From Staphylococcus borealis (GTDB lineage Bacteria > Bacillota > Bacilli > Staphylococcales > Staphylococcaceae), in contig NZ_CUEE01000005.1 of NCBI RefSeq assembly GCF_001224225.1, positions 178,501 through 242,500 of the forward strand: a stretch of DNA of 64,000 nucleotides, read 5' to 3'. A model generated the notes under the pieces. It was given only the letters and a program-made list of their open reading frames with translations, searched no databases and was not told the origin of the DNA. The translations under genes were made by a program, and so were the position numbers. Below, piece after piece: positions 1 through 8,722 of the stretch (its first letter is position 1; the number at the start of each line of letters is the position of its first letter).

Positions 1-504
1 TGCTTCGCTATCATCTGGATAGTAAAATCCATTCGGCACGGTTTGTAATTCGATTAAGCTTCCCCATGGACTTTTCACATAAACGGTACGGTTACCTTCT
101 GTATCTTCATATTTTGTATTCGCATGAGGCTCAGATATCGACTGTCCACCAGCACACATTAACTGTTTAACAGCTTCATCAAAATGTTCTGCCTCGATAT
201 AAAATGAAATATGCGTAAAACCAATATCCTGTAATGATTGCGCTTGACCTTGATGCGCATCTTTAAATTCAAACATTTCTATATTCGTTCCATTACCAAA
301 GACCATCATACGTTTATGAATAATGACGGCCCCTTTTTCTAAGCCAAGTATGCGTTCAACCGTTTCTCCACCACGTGGCACGTCGTTCTTTCGTTGACTA
401 TCATAGGCAATCTTGCCATTAAGGCCTTCCTTGAAAAAGGCTGTCGCCGCTTCGATATCAGGTACAGTCAGTCCAATATGATTAATGCCTCTATTGATAT
501 TCAT
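1..504 (-). CDS. VOC/glyoxalase-family protein, C-terminus cut by window edge
   Basis: 168 codons are present; the gene runs off the left edge, so the C-terminus is missing. The N-terminus (MNINRGINHIGLTVPDIEAA) is the typical first strand of a vicinal-oxygen-chelate fold, and a second module follows with GFTHISFYIEAEHFDEAV and SPWGSLIELQ. Family members are metal-dependent dioxygenases, isomerases or thiol transferases acting on small molecules. The substrate cannot be told. The start is supported by a CGGAG Shine-Dalgarno just upstream. It lies 38 bases downstream of the MBL hydrolase gene on the same strand, so the two are probably co-transcribed. Confidence 0.8.
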   Translation of the reverse strand, partial: MNINRGINHIGLTVPDIEAATAFFKEGLNGKIAYDSQRKNDVPRGGETVERILGLEKGAVIIHKRMMVFGNGTNIEMFEFKDAHQGQAQSLQDIGFTHISFYIEAEHFDEAVKQLMCAGGQSISEPHANTKYEDTEGNRTVYVKSPWGSLIELQTVPNGFYYPDDSEA

Positions 505-542
505 ATGCTATCACTCCGTTTAATAAACTATTCATATTTTGT

Positions 543-1208
543 TTACGTATTTTCACCACGACGAACACGGTCAATTATCTTTTGCACTCTATTTTGTTTA
601 TCCTCTTCATTCTCAACATAATAAATTGCGTCTTCACCCTCAATCGCAACCCAAGGTACAATCGCATCAAACGCTAAATCACGAATCATCTCCAAGCTTT
701 TAATCGATGCGTCTCGATCACTTGAACGCAATATTACAGTACGCCATTCGCCACCTTCTACACATAAAAAATCACCAGTAAACAGGAAGCGATGCTCACC
801 ATTATTCCATAGAAACATGGTTGTACCAGGCGTATGTCCGGGTGTAGGAATGACTTCCAAATCATTTGCAATTGTTTCGCGTTGTTCGAACTGCCCATCA
901 ATGGCCACTGTATGACGTATAGCGGCTACATCATCTCGATGAATCCAAAACGGTACATCAATCCGAGGGTGTCCACCTAGAGATTCATGCTCATGATTCA
1001 TTAAAACGCGCGTCGCACCACCTAATAATTGAATATCTGAATCTGCCTCATTTAACCCTGGAGAATGATATATGATGATATTGCCTGATGGTCGCTCTAA
1101 TACAAATGATTTGATACGGTAACGTTTATCAAATGGTAAGACTGCCTTCGTAGTTTCATATAACCCCTTTTCTATGTGTGTTAATGTCTCGAATTGTTTA
1201 TTTTCCAT
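543..1208 (-). CDS. Metallo-beta-lactamase-fold hydrolase
   Basis: A 221-residue cytoplasmic protein. The MBL fold is indicated by MNHEHES (first metal motif), HTPGTT (second motif, around residue 130) and FTGDFL (bridging Asp). The usual HxHxDH is changed to HEHESLGGH, so the second-site Asp is not in its normal place. I prefer the ATG at 1208 over an in-frame GTG three codons upstream, because AGGGTG then sits six bases before the ATG. It lies upstream of the glyoxalase-like gene, an arrangement that fits thiol-adduct or aldehyde detoxification, but that is inference. The substrate is unknown. Confidence 0.8.
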   Translation of the reverse strand: MENKQFETLTHIEKGLYETTKAVLPFDKRYRIKSFVLERPSGNIIIYHSPGLNEADSDIQLLGGATRVLMNHEHESLGGHPRIDVPFWIHRDDVAAIRHTVAIDGQFEQRETIANDLEVIPTPGHTPGTTMFLWNNGEHRFLFTGDFLCVEGGEWRTVILRSSDRDASIKSLEMIRDLAFDAIVPWVAIEGEDAIYYVENEEDKQNRVQKIIDRVRRGENT

Positions 1209-1307
1209 GTGAATCACCCTTTGTGAATTTCTGTGTCTTTAGCTATACCCTTTTTCTATATATTGAATATGACCGTTCATGTTCATGGTCTTTATTTTAA
1301 TTAAAAA

Positions 1308-1346
1308 GGGCGAAACAGCATTCATTATGAATTTACTGTTCCGCCC
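1308..1346 (-). terminator. Rho-independent terminator after the nitroreductase gene
   Basis: An 11-base stem (GGGCGAAACAG / CTGTTCCGCCC on the plus strand, one A/C mismatch that is a G-T wobble in the minus-strand RNA) is followed on the minus strand by a T-run. It lies about 90 bases after the nitroreductase stop. Confidence 0.8.
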
Positions 1347-1433
1347 CACCATGTAGATGACTGTAGCCAAAACTCGTTATCGACAGTTGTCAATGGTGTT
1401 CGCTACTGTGTCTTGCAATATATGTTTAACGTA

Positions 1434-2051
1434 TTATTTATAATCGATGACACGATCAACTGGCATTCTGAATGATGTATGTGCCTCTTTAGCCTTCTTA
1501 CCGATAGCAACAATCATGACAGGTACATAACGTTCTAAATCATAGCCAAATGCTTTTCCGATTTCTTCATGTTCAAAGCCACCAATTGGATTTGTATCGT
1601 AACCGTGTTGTTTTGCTACTAACATCAATTGCATAGCGGCTAAACTACTATCTACTTTCACAATGTCATTCATTGATTGGCGTGTGCGATTTTTATAATT
1701 CTCTAAGACGATTGGCAACATTTGTTCTTTAACTTCTTGTGGCATGTGCCCATTAAGCACCGCTTGTTCATAAATATATTCGCCTTCTTCATAGCAATGT
1801 AAATCGCCGAAGATAATAATCATTGCTGATGATGTGTCATTTTGATTCGTATTGAATTGAATCAATGGACGCAATTTCGCTTCGTCACTTTCAACCACAA
1901 CAAAACGCCACGGTTGCATGTTTACTGATGAAGGTGCTTTGGTTGCTTTTGCAATCATCTCATTCATTTCCTCATGCGGAATTTTATAGTCTGGGTCGAA
2001 ACCTTTAACTGATCTGCGACCTTCTAATATTTCATTAAAGTCATTAAGCAT
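1434..2051 (-). CDS. Nitroreductase-family FMN oxidoreductase
   Basis: 205 residues. The N-terminal RRSVKGFDPDYKIP is the classic nitroreductase opening (RRSxRxF). It is followed by APSSVNMQPWRFVVV (FMN-binding APSSxNxQPW motif, residues about 40-54) and by GYDTNPIGGFE near residue 155. Such enzymes are NAD(P)H-dependent FMN dimers that reduce quinones or nitro compounds. The physiological substrate is unknown. The gene is monocistronic, with its own terminator downstream. The start ATG at 2051 is preceded by a purine-rich stretch rather than a strong Shine-Dalgarno. Confidence 0.9.
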   Translation of the reverse strand: MLNDFNEILEGRRSVKGFDPDYKIPHEEMNEMIAKATKAPSSVNMQPWRFVVVESDEAKLRPLIQFNTNQNDTSSAMIIIFGDLHCYEEGEYIYEQAVLNGHMPQEVKEQMLPIVLENYKNRTRQSMNDIVKVDSSLAAMQLMLVAKQHGYDTNPIGGFEHEEIGKAFGYDLERYVPVMIVAIGKKAKEAHTSFRMPVDRVIDYK

Positions 2052-2414
2052 GATTTAGCCTACTTTCTATTCATTTTCTCTAGTTATAATTTAAATGCAA
2101 ATAGCATCTATGTACAATAATATGTTTCCCGTTGTTACTATACTTTAGACTAACCTCAGTCTTCCTTAGTAACGAAAGCGCCAATGAAACCACTGATTTG
2201 ATGTATCACAATGATTTCAATCCACGTATTTGTGCTTGTTAAAATAGCCCGGCATTTAATTATCAATTGATTAAAAATTAATAAATAGGGTATCATTAAT
2301 CTTAACAAAAAAATTAATTACATAATTTAATACAATTATTTAACTAATTATTAAGGGTATTTATAGTCAGTCATAACCTTAAGTCATGTATATACTCATG
2401 AAAGGACGAACATT
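2052..2414. promoter_or_regulatory. 363-base intergenic region with a hairpin; upstream of the permease
   Basis: AT-rich divergent promoter region between the nitroreductase (minus) and the permease (plus). At 2134-2173 there is a two-part inverted repeat (GTTACT...AGTAAC enclosing AGACT...AGTCT). It carries no T-run, so it is not a clear terminator. No recognisable riboswitch or T-box was seen, and no coding potential. Confidence 0.45.
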
Positions 2415-3824
2415 ATGGCAGATAAATTACAAAGGGAGTTAAGCAATAGGCATATACAACTGATTGCAATTGGTGGTGCGATTGGTACTGGTTTATTCTT
2501 AGGTGCCGGTGCATCCATTCATTTAGCAGGTCCATCGATTTTACTTACATACATTATCGTTGGTTTCGTATTATTTATGTTTATGCGTGCAATGGGAGAA
2601 ATCTTATTATCTAATTTAGGATTTAAATCATTTGGGGATATCGCGCATCATCACATTGGTCCAATGGCAGGGTTCATGGTTGGTTGGACATATTGGCTCA
2701 CTTGGATTATTTCAGGTATGGCTGAAGTAACAGCTGTCGCGAAATATGTTGAGTTTTGGTATCCAGCAATACCGAACTGGTTAACTGTCGCATTTACAAT
2801 TCTTGTGCTTGTTGGCATGAACTTATTCAGTGCCAAACTATTTGGTGAACTAGAGTTCTGGTTATCACTAATTAAAGTAATAACAATTATTGCGTTAATT
2901 GTTGTAGGTATTGTGATGGTTGTCTTCGCAATGAAGACTGACTACGGTACAGCAAGTGTATCGAATATTTGGCGTTATGGTGGATTCTTCCCTAATGGCA
3001 TCTCTGGTTTCTTAATGGCCTTCCAAATGGCAATCTTCTCATTTATTGGTATTGAGTTAATCGGTATCACTGCAGGAGAAACTAAGAACCCATATAAAAC
3101 AATCCCTCAAGCAATTAACAATGTACCTTTCCGTATATTAATATTCTACATTGGTTCATTAGCTGTTATTATGTCAGTTGTACCTTGGAATCAATTAGAT
3201 CCTGCGGAAAGTCCATATGTTAAATTATTTGGTTTAGTTGGTATTCCATTTGCAGCGGGAATTATTAACTTTGTTGTATTAACAGCTGCCGCTTCATCAT
3301 GTAATAGTGGAATTTTCGCTAATAGCCGTACGTTATTCGGTTTAGCTGGCAGAAAGCAGGGACCGCCATTCTTACATAAGACGAATAAACATGGTGTCCC
3401 ATATTACGCTATCTTATTAACGTGTGGTTTATTAAGTATTGCGATTATCTTAAACGCTATATTTAAAGACGCTACGAAAGTATTCGTTCAAATCACAACG
3501 TTCTCAACAGTACTTAATATTATGATTTGGACTTGTATTATGATTGCTTATCTAGGCTTCGTGAAAAGAAACCCAGAATTACACAATGAGAGTACATTTA
3601 AAATGCCAGGTGGCAAATATATGGCGTATGCGATTCTAGTCTTCTTCGCATTTATCTTTATTGTTTTACTGATCAATAGTAGTACACGTTATGCTGTACT
3701 CTTTGCACCAGTTTGGGGAATTGTACTGGTAATTATGTATCAAAAATATAAAAAAGAATCTGAAAAAGCGACCATCGCAATGGAAGATGAAACTGATTTA
3801 GAGAGAGAATTACAAGATAAATAG
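2415..3824 (+). CDS. APC-family amino-acid permease (CycA/AapA type)
   Basis: 469 residues with about 12 hydrophobic segments. The N-terminus LSNRHIQLIAIGGAIGTGLF is the hallmark of the amino acid:proton symporter subgroup that contains CycA (D-serine/D-alanine/glycine), GabP and LysP. The C-terminal tail is hydrophilic and acidic. The Shine-Dalgarno AAAGGA lies eight bases before the ATG. The best guess is a D-Ala/D-Ser/Gly importer (AapA-like), but the exact substrate cannot be read from sequence. A bidirectional terminator follows. Confidence 0.85.
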   Translation: MADKLQRELSNRHIQLIAIGGAIGTGLFLGAGASIHLAGPSILLTYIIVGFVLFMFMRAMGEILLSNLGFKSFGDIAHHHIGPMAGFMVGWTYWLTWIISGMAEVTAVAKYVEFWYPAIPNWLTVAFTILVLVGMNLFSAKLFGELEFWLSLIKVITIIALIVVGIVMVVFAMKTDYGTASVSNIWRYGGFFPNGISGFLMAFQMAIFSFIGIELIGITAGETKNPYKTIPQAINNVPFRILIFYIGSLAVIMSVVPWNQLDPAESPYVKLFGLVGIPFAAGIINFVVLTAAASSCNSGIFANSRTLFGLAGRKQGPPFLHKTNKHGVPYYAILLTCGLLSIAIILNAIFKDATKVFVQITTFSTVLNIMIWTCIMIAYLGFVKRNPELHNESTFKMPGGKYMAYAILVFFAFIFIVLLINSSTRYAVLFAPVWGIVLVIMYQKYKKESEKATIAMEDETDLERELQDK

Positions 3825-3855
3825 ATGGTTGATTAAAGTTATCTCAACCTATGAT

Positions 3856-3902
3856 AAACACCCTCCAAGTAGGACCACTTAAAGCCTACTCGGAGGGTGT
3901 TT
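3856..3902. terminator. Bidirectional terminator between convergent genes
   Basis: A strong hairpin: AAACACCCTCC with AGTAGG pairs with CCTACT and GGAGGGTGTTT. A- and T-rich flanks on both sides let it serve the permease (plus) and the ABC exporter operon (minus). Confidence 0.85.
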
Positions 3903-3909
3903 AATTTGT

Positions 3910-4572
3910 TTATTTTTCTTTTAGACGTCCGTCTTCCATATGAAAGACTTTATCACAGAATTTAGTTAAACGTTCGTCATGAGTAACGATGATACACGTT
4001 TTATGACGTTGTTTAGATTGTTCTTTTAAGATTTCCATAACTGCCATCGCATTTTCTGTATCAAGTGATGCAGTTGGCTCATCGGCTAAAATAATAGATG
4101 GTTGCGTATAAATCGCCTTAGCTATGGCGACACGTTGTTTTTGTCCTCCTGACACCTCAGAAGGTAATTTATTTTCAATTTCTTTTAAGCCTAAATCATT
4201 CAACAACTTATCGTATTCTTCTGTACTTAAGACATCTTTTTTATAACTTTTCAATAAATGGAATTGTTGCTTGATTGTTAAGAATGAGACTAAGTTGGTC
4301 GCTTGTAGAATAAAACCAATTTCTTTCATTCTCATTTTAGCTAATTGTTTCTGACTCATTTGCGAAATTTTCTTATCATTGATATAAATTTCACCCGATG
4401 TTGGTGTTTGTAACGCACCAGCCATTGTTAAAAACGTACTCTTACCGGAACCGGAAGGGCCGACAATGGCTATCAGTTCACCTTTTTCAAACGATAACGA
4501 TGTTGGTTTAACTGCTTCAATGATATGATTCCCATCTTGGAATTCTTTGGTTACTTCATCAAATTTTAACAT
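3910..4572 (-). CDS. ABC transporter ATP-binding protein (HrtA/MacB-like)
   Basis: 220 residues with Walker A GPSGSGKST (about residue 38), the Q-loop region FILQATNLV, the signature SGGQKQRVAIAKA, Walker B IILADEPTASLD and the switch histidine in IIVTHDERL. This layout belongs to the LolD/MacB/HrtA group that partners FtsX-type permeases. The permease gene lies 12 bases upstream on the same strand, so the two form an exporter operon. The substrate could be haem, a peptide or lipid; nothing here decides it. Confidence 0.9.
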   Translation of the reverse strand: MLKFDEVTKEFQDGNHIIEAVKPTSLSFEKGELIAIVGPSGSGKSTFLTMAGALQTPTSGEIYINDKKISQMSQKQLAKMRMKEIGFILQATNLVSFLTIKQQFHLLKSYKKDVLSTEEYDKLLNDLGLKEIENKLPSEVSGGQKQRVAIAKAIYTQPSIILADEPTASLDTENAMAVMEILKEQSKQRHKTCIIVTHDERLTKFCDKVFHMEDGRLKEK

Positions 4573-4584
4573 AGTGGCACCTCC

Positions 4585-5634
4585 TTATCCGATTGCCTTG
4601 AGTGGATCGATTTTGCGAATAGATAGTACTGAGAATAAGCTACCAACAAGTGACGTTAATATTAAGACGATACCAAAGATAATGAGTGTACCAATATTAA
4701 ATTGGACAGGTACCGCTTCAGGTAAGACTAGACTTGTCAGCAATGTGAGTATTAAACCAATTAATGTTCCGATTAAGGCTAATATAAAGGTTTGTGCTAA
4801 TACCATCTTCATTAAGAAGCCATTTGTAAATCCTTGTGCCTTTAACACACCGAATAAATTCTTTTTCTGTAATGTAATCACGTATAAGAATACGCCGATG
4901 ACTGTAGCAGAAATAACAAATAAGAATGTAATCATGAAGTTCATTGTTAAGTTTTGTGGTTTATAGCCTGGTAGGTTTTCTACAAAGTCATCGATACCTG
5001 TAACTTCTAAATCACTATCAACCTTTTTATCTTTCCAATTACTATCTTTGACGACTACGGCATTGGTTTTATCTGATGATAATGCTGGATTGATTTTTTC
5101 CATCGTTTTATTATTCGCAAAAATAACTGGAGAAGCGTTATATTTAGCACTTTCTGATACCCCTACGATATGTAATTTCTCATCAGATTGAGATAACTTG
5201 ATCGTATCACCAATATTGAATCCCTTATCTTTCAATGATTGATCAATGACGACATCATTATCTTTATCAAATGTTTTGCCTTCCTCAATCTTTGGAATCA
5301 AAAATGAATTTGACGTTACACCAAAGAGTAGCGCATTCTCTTCACTATCTCCATTTGATGCTATAACGCCCATTTGTTTCAAAGGCGCCTCTTCTTTAAA
5401 TTTGCCTTCAACGTCTGATGTTTTTATGACTGATTGTTGCACAGTTTGGTTAGCATCTTTATTTAAGACAATCGCATCTGCCTTCCACTTCTTGATGCCT
5501 TCTGTATTCATATTAATTAAACCACTCGCTAGGCCGGATAATAAAAAGAGTAAGTAACTAATTAATACAAGAATGCCTATAATTAATCCAAACTTCAGCT
5601 TATTACGTTTAATTTCGTTCCATGCAAGAAACAT
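4585..5634 (-). CDS. FtsX-family ABC transporter permease (HrtB/DevC-like)
   Basis: 349 residues: an N-terminal membrane segment (residues about 15-40), a large extracytoplasmic domain (about 45-225), then three membrane segments at the C-terminus (about 230-340) that carry the FtsX domain, ending SIRKIDPLKAIG. This MacB/HrtB architecture is typical of exporters rather than importers. I start it at ATG 5634, because AAAGGAGGG lies just upstream of that codon. An in-frame ATG seven codons upstream would place the Shine-Dalgarno inside the gene. First gene of the two-gene ABC operon. Confidence 0.88.
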   Translation of the reverse strand: MFLAWNEIKRNKLKFGLIIGILVLISYLLFLLSGLASGLINMNTEGIKKWKADAIVLNKDANQTVQQSVIKTSDVEGKFKEEAPLKQMGVIASNGDSEENALLFGVTSNSFLIPKIEEGKTFDKDNDVVIDQSLKDKGFNIGDTIKLSQSDEKLHIVGVSESAKYNASPVIFANNKTMEKINPALSSDKTNAVVVKDSNWKDKKVDSDLEVTGIDDFVENLPGYKPQNLTMNFMITFLFVISATVIGVFLYVITLQKKNLFGVLKAQGFTNGFLMKMVLAQTFILALIGTLIGLILTLLTSLVLPEAVPVQFNIGTLIIFGIVLILTSLVGSLFSVLSIRKIDPLKAIG

Positions 5635-5718
5635 GTCTTTCCCTCCTTTATGCATATTATTAACAAGTATAGCAATACTTATATTAAGAATTACAATAAA
5701 TTGATTTAAATTTTTTTA

Positions 5719-6243
5719 TTATTTGTAATTAATGTCATAATTAAGTTCTACAAATTGGTTATATTGCGTCACATCTCGCAACGTTAAATGAACGTTATCC
5801 TTAATATCATTGAACAAACTGATACCTTGACCTAATAAGTTAGGTGCCAGCGTTAAGCGCATTGATGTTAGCATATTTAAATTCACTAACTCGGAAATTA
5901 AGGCACCGCCACCTACAATCCAAACCAGTTCGGCATTATTAAATTGCGTAAACAATTGCTTTAGGTCTCCACTATAAAATTCAATGTCCCAGTCTATCGT
6001 AACGTGTTGCGTACTCATTACGATGACGCGTTTACCTTCATATGGATTTGTCTTAACGCCATTATCGAGTAACCATCTAAATGTATTCCCACCCATGATC
6101 ACAACATCGACACTGTCATAAAATTGAGCATAACCATTATCTCCTTCGCCTTCGACCTCTTCTAGAAATTGAACACTTTCATATTGATCCGCTATATAAC
6201 CATCGACAGATACACCTAAATAGGCACAAATATTTGCTGACAT
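5719..6243 (-). CDS. RibD C-terminal / dihydrofolate-reductase-like protein
   Basis: 174 residues. The opening CAYLGVSVDGYIAD matches the RibD_C family (MxxSxDGxIA), with VVIMGGNTFRWL (residues about 47-58) and VWIVGGGALI (about 108-117) as the nucleotide-binding motifs. Members are NADPH-dependent reductases similar to YyaP/YwjB. It is shorter than true folA products and lacks a clear folate-site Trp/Asp pattern, so it is probably not the housekeeping DHFR. Single gene, with GAGTGG upstream of the ATG. Confidence 0.8.
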   Translation of the reverse strand: MSANICAYLGVSVDGYIADQYESVQFLEEVEGEGDNGYAQFYDSVDVVIMGGNTFRWLLDNGVKTNPYEGKRVIVMSTQHVTIDWDIEFYSGDLKQLFTQFNNAELVWIVGGGALISELVNLNMLTSMRLTLAPNLLGQGISLFNDIKDNVHLTLRDVTQYNQFVELNYDINYK

Positions 6244-6360
6244 CGTTATCCACTCACTTTTCTCTATAATATAGTTTGAACCTAACTATACCGATAATGA
6301 CTTATAATATAAAGACAAAGGTGAAAGGAGTGGGACAGAATTTTCTTAAATTCATCGTAA

Positions 6361-6418
6361 CCCCAGCTTGCTTTGCTTGTAGAATTTCTTGATGAAATTC
6401 TCTTTGCTGGGGCCCCGC
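6361..6418. repeat. Structured intergenic repeat (STAR-like), copy 1
   Basis: A nested hairpin: CCCCAGC pairs with GCTGGGG, and inside it AGAATTTC pairs with GAAATTCT, followed by GGGGCCCCGCC. A second copy lies at 27768-27826 with a compensated base pair in the inner stem. The repeat sits in a larger noncoding block (6328-6533) beginning GTGGGACAGAA and ending TGTCCCAGA. That style resembles the STAR-type repeats found between staphylococcal genes. Confidence 0.6.
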
Positions 6419-6435
6419 CCACAAGCATGACTAAA

Positions 6436-6471
6436 ACTAAGAAGGCACTTAGTTTAAGTGCCTTCTTAGTT
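6436..6471. terminator. Hairpin in the noncoding block before the SDR gene
   Basis: AACTAAGAAGGCACTT and AAGTGCCTTCTTAGTT form a 16-base perfect stem with a four-base loop. It may terminate transcription in either direction, but no long T-run follows directly. Confidence 0.55.
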
Positions 6472-6557
6472 CAGTCAGCTACTGCAAATTTGCAAAGTAG
6501 CTTTATTATATTTTTATGTCCCAGACTCATTACAACTAAATCTTATAAATATGAAGA

Positions 6558-7316
6558 CTAATGTGCTGTTTGACCACCGTCAACAAGGTAAACTTGTGCT
6601 GTCATGAATTTTGCTGAATCAGATGATAAGAATAATACGATGTCAGCAATGTCATCAGGTTGTGCTGCTTTTGCCATTGGTACACCTGAAATCATTTGTT
6701 GCCATTTTTCATCATCATCTTTCCAAGCTTTCGTCATTTCTGTTTCAGTTAAGCCAGGTGCAACAGCATTGATACGTACACCATCTGTTGCATGGTCGAA
6801 ACCTGCTGATTTTGTCATTCCGACAACTGCATGTTTTGCAGCAATGTAAGGTCCCATTTGAGGGTCAGCAATTAATCCGGCAACTGATGCAGTATTAACA
6901 ATTGTGCCGCCACCACTTTTAAGCATGCTTTCTAATTCATATTTCATTGATAAGAATACGCCTTTGACGTCAACATTCATCACTTTATCGAATGTTTCAG
7001 GGTCAAGATCAGCGAATTTTTTCGGTTGATTTAAAATACCTGCATTATTAAATGCGTGATCCAAACTACCAAATTCATCAAGTGCTTTTTGCATCAATGC
7101 GCGTACCTGTTCTGGATCAGAAACGTCTGTTTTCACGAATACTGCATGACCACCATTATCATTGATGTCTTGTGCTGTTTGTTGCGCACGTTCATCGACA
7201 TCTCCGATAACGACATTTGCTTTCTCTTGAGCAAATTTTAATGCTGTAGCTTTTCCAATTCCTGATGCTGCGCCTGTGATAACAACTGTTTTCCCTTCGA
7301 ACTCATTGTATCTCAT
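6558..7316 (-). CDS. Short-chain dehydrogenase/reductase (SDR)
   Basis: 252 residues. Cofactor motif TGAASGIGKA (residues about 12-21), NNAGIL, catalytic Ser in NTASVAG, YIAAKHA carrying the catalytic Tyr-x3-Lys, and APGLTETEM after it. This is a classical SDR with a GDVDE acidic residue after strand 2, suggesting NAD(H) preference. I start at ATG 7316, because AAAGGGAG lies at the right distance; upstream in-frame codons lack a ribosome site. It is last in the minus-strand run that includes the hydroxybutyrate genes, though a 147-base gap separates it. Substrate unknown. Confidence 0.88.
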   Translation of the reverse strand: MRYNEFEGKTVVITGAASGIGKATALKFAQEKANVVIGDVDERAQQTAQDINDNGGHAVFVKTDVSDPEQVRALMQKALDEFGSLDHAFNNAGILNQPKKFADLDPETFDKVMNVDVKGVFLSMKYELESMLKSGGGTIVNTASVAGLIADPQMGPYIAAKHAVVGMTKSAGFDHATDGVRINAVAPGLTETEMTKAWKDDDEKWQQMISGVPMAKAAQPDDIADIVLFLSSDSAKFMTAQVYLVDGGQTAH

Positions 7317-7463
7317 ATTTAACATCTCCCTTTGATTTATCTCTGTATACGATGTGCAAAGTACCATTATTGAAAGCTATACATCACATTGACTCACGCA
7401 TATCGCTTTCACAACATTCCTACCTTTAAAATGCACGCCTTAATCATTTCGTGAATAGTATTT

Positions 7464-7886
7464 TTATTTCACACGTTGCCAAACTAATTTTTGGTTAGGC
7501 ACATTGCCGTTTACAATGCTAAGTGTATCGCCTTCTAATTCAAATAAACGTGGTTGTGTATCGCCTAACCAAGTTGGATTCATACTCACTTCCATTGTGT
7601 GGTACACTGTTGAATTTTCTTCGTCTAATTCAAAACGACCTGAATATGCAACATAACCATGTGCTGCTTCAGCCATTTCATCTTGTGTGCCTGTGTGTAA
7701 GTCACCTGATTCATAAGCTTGACGTCCTTGTTGCATTAATTGTGCTGACATATAACCATCTGGATTATACATGATGAATCCTGTTGCATCTTTACCTAGT
7801 GGAAAGAAGATGTTGCCATCTTTATCTTCATCTTGATATCTAACTAATTTCCAAGTTCCGATTAATTGTTCTTTAAGTTCTGCCAT
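7464..7886 (-). CDS. Lipocalin-like domain protein
   Basis: 140 residues, no signal peptide. The opening LIGTWKLVRYQ followed by GFIMYNPDGYMSAQL and ending with FELEGDTLSI matches the lipocalin-like family (PF13924). These are small beta-barrel proteins of unclear role, often found beside SDR genes in bacteria. Here it is encoded 41 bases after the hydroxybutyrate dehydrogenase and shares its direction, so a small-molecule binding role in that pathway is plausible but unproved. Good Shine-Dalgarno AAAGGATG. Confidence 0.8.
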   Translation of the reverse strand: MAELKEQLIGTWKLVRYQDEDKDGNIFFPLGKDATGFIMYNPDGYMSAQLMQQGRQAYESGDLHTGTQDEMAEAAHGYVAYSGRFELDEENSTVYHTMEVSMNPTWLGDTQPRLFELEGDTLSIVNGNVPNQKLVWQRVK

Positions 7887-7927
7887 TTTAAATACATCCT
7901 TTCTTAATTTTTTAAAATAATTGATGA

Positions 7928-8683
7928 TTATGCGTTTGAACCGCCAGAAACACTGATTGTTTCACCAGTAATCGCTGTAGCACCTTCAGAAGCTAAGAAT
8001 ACAACTGTTGCTGCTATCTCTGAAGGTTCTAATAAACGGTTCATAGGCATTTTACCTGTAATATATTTTTCCATTGCTTCTTGTTCTGTTGAGCCATCTT
8101 GTTTTGCAAGGTGTGCTAATTGGTTCTCAATTAATGACGTACGCACAGGTCCAGGCAACACAGCATTTGCTGTAATACCGTCTTTAACTGTTTCAAGCGC
8201 AACTGTCTTAGTGAAACCAATTTGTGCAAATTTAGAAGCAACATAAGCTGATTTAAATGGGTCTGCCATTTCACCGTGTGCTGATGAAATTGTCACAATA
8301 CGTCCACTTTGTTGTTGTTTCATTGAAGGTAACACGTGTTTAGTCATTAAGAATGTACCTGTTTGGATAACACCAATGACTTTGTTCCATTGATCTAATG
8401 GGAAATCTTCAACTTTATCGATGTGCTGAATACCTGCATTATTAACTAATACATCAACCGCACCATATTGATTATTCACGTCTTTAATTGCTTGTGACAC
8501 TTCATCTTCGTTTGTAATATCTACTTTGTATGCAACGCCATTGTTTAATTCATTCGCTGCTTTGTCTGCCGCTTCTTGGTTCATATCAAAGATGAACACA
8601 CGATCCTGTTCTTTATCAAATGCTTGCGCAATTGCAAATCCTATTCCTTGTGCTGAACCTGTTACGATTACATTTCTTGTCAT
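7928..8683 (-). CDS. Probable 3-hydroxybutyrate dehydrogenase (SDR)
   Basis: 251 residues. NAD site TGSAQGIGFA, NNAGIQHI, catalytic Ser in ISSAHGEM, and Tyr-Lys in SAYVASKF. The stretches HIDKVEDFP, DPFKSAYVASKF and NAVLPGPVRTSLIENQL resemble D-3-hydroxybutyrate dehydrogenases, which interconvert 3-hydroxybutyrate and acetoacetate with NAD. The neighbouring GntP-type permease, 39 bases upstream, fits import of a hydroxy acid. Acetoin/butanediol or another hydroxy-acid dehydrogenase is the main alternative. Confidence 0.78.
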   Translation of the reverse strand: MTRNVIVTGSAQGIGFAIAQAFDKEQDRVFIFDMNQEAADKAANELNNGVAYKVDITNEDEVSQAIKDVNNQYGAVDVLVNNAGIQHIDKVEDFPLDQWNKVIGVIQTGTFLMTKHVLPSMKQQQSGRIVTISSAHGEMADPFKSAYVASKFAQIGFTKTVALETVKDGITANAVLPGPVRTSLIENQLAHLAKQDGSTEQEAMEKYITGKMPMNRLLEPSEIAATVVFLASEGATAITGETISVSGGSNA

Positions 8684-8722
8684 AATGAATTACCTCCTAT
8701 AAGTATTTGGTGCTGCCTTTTC

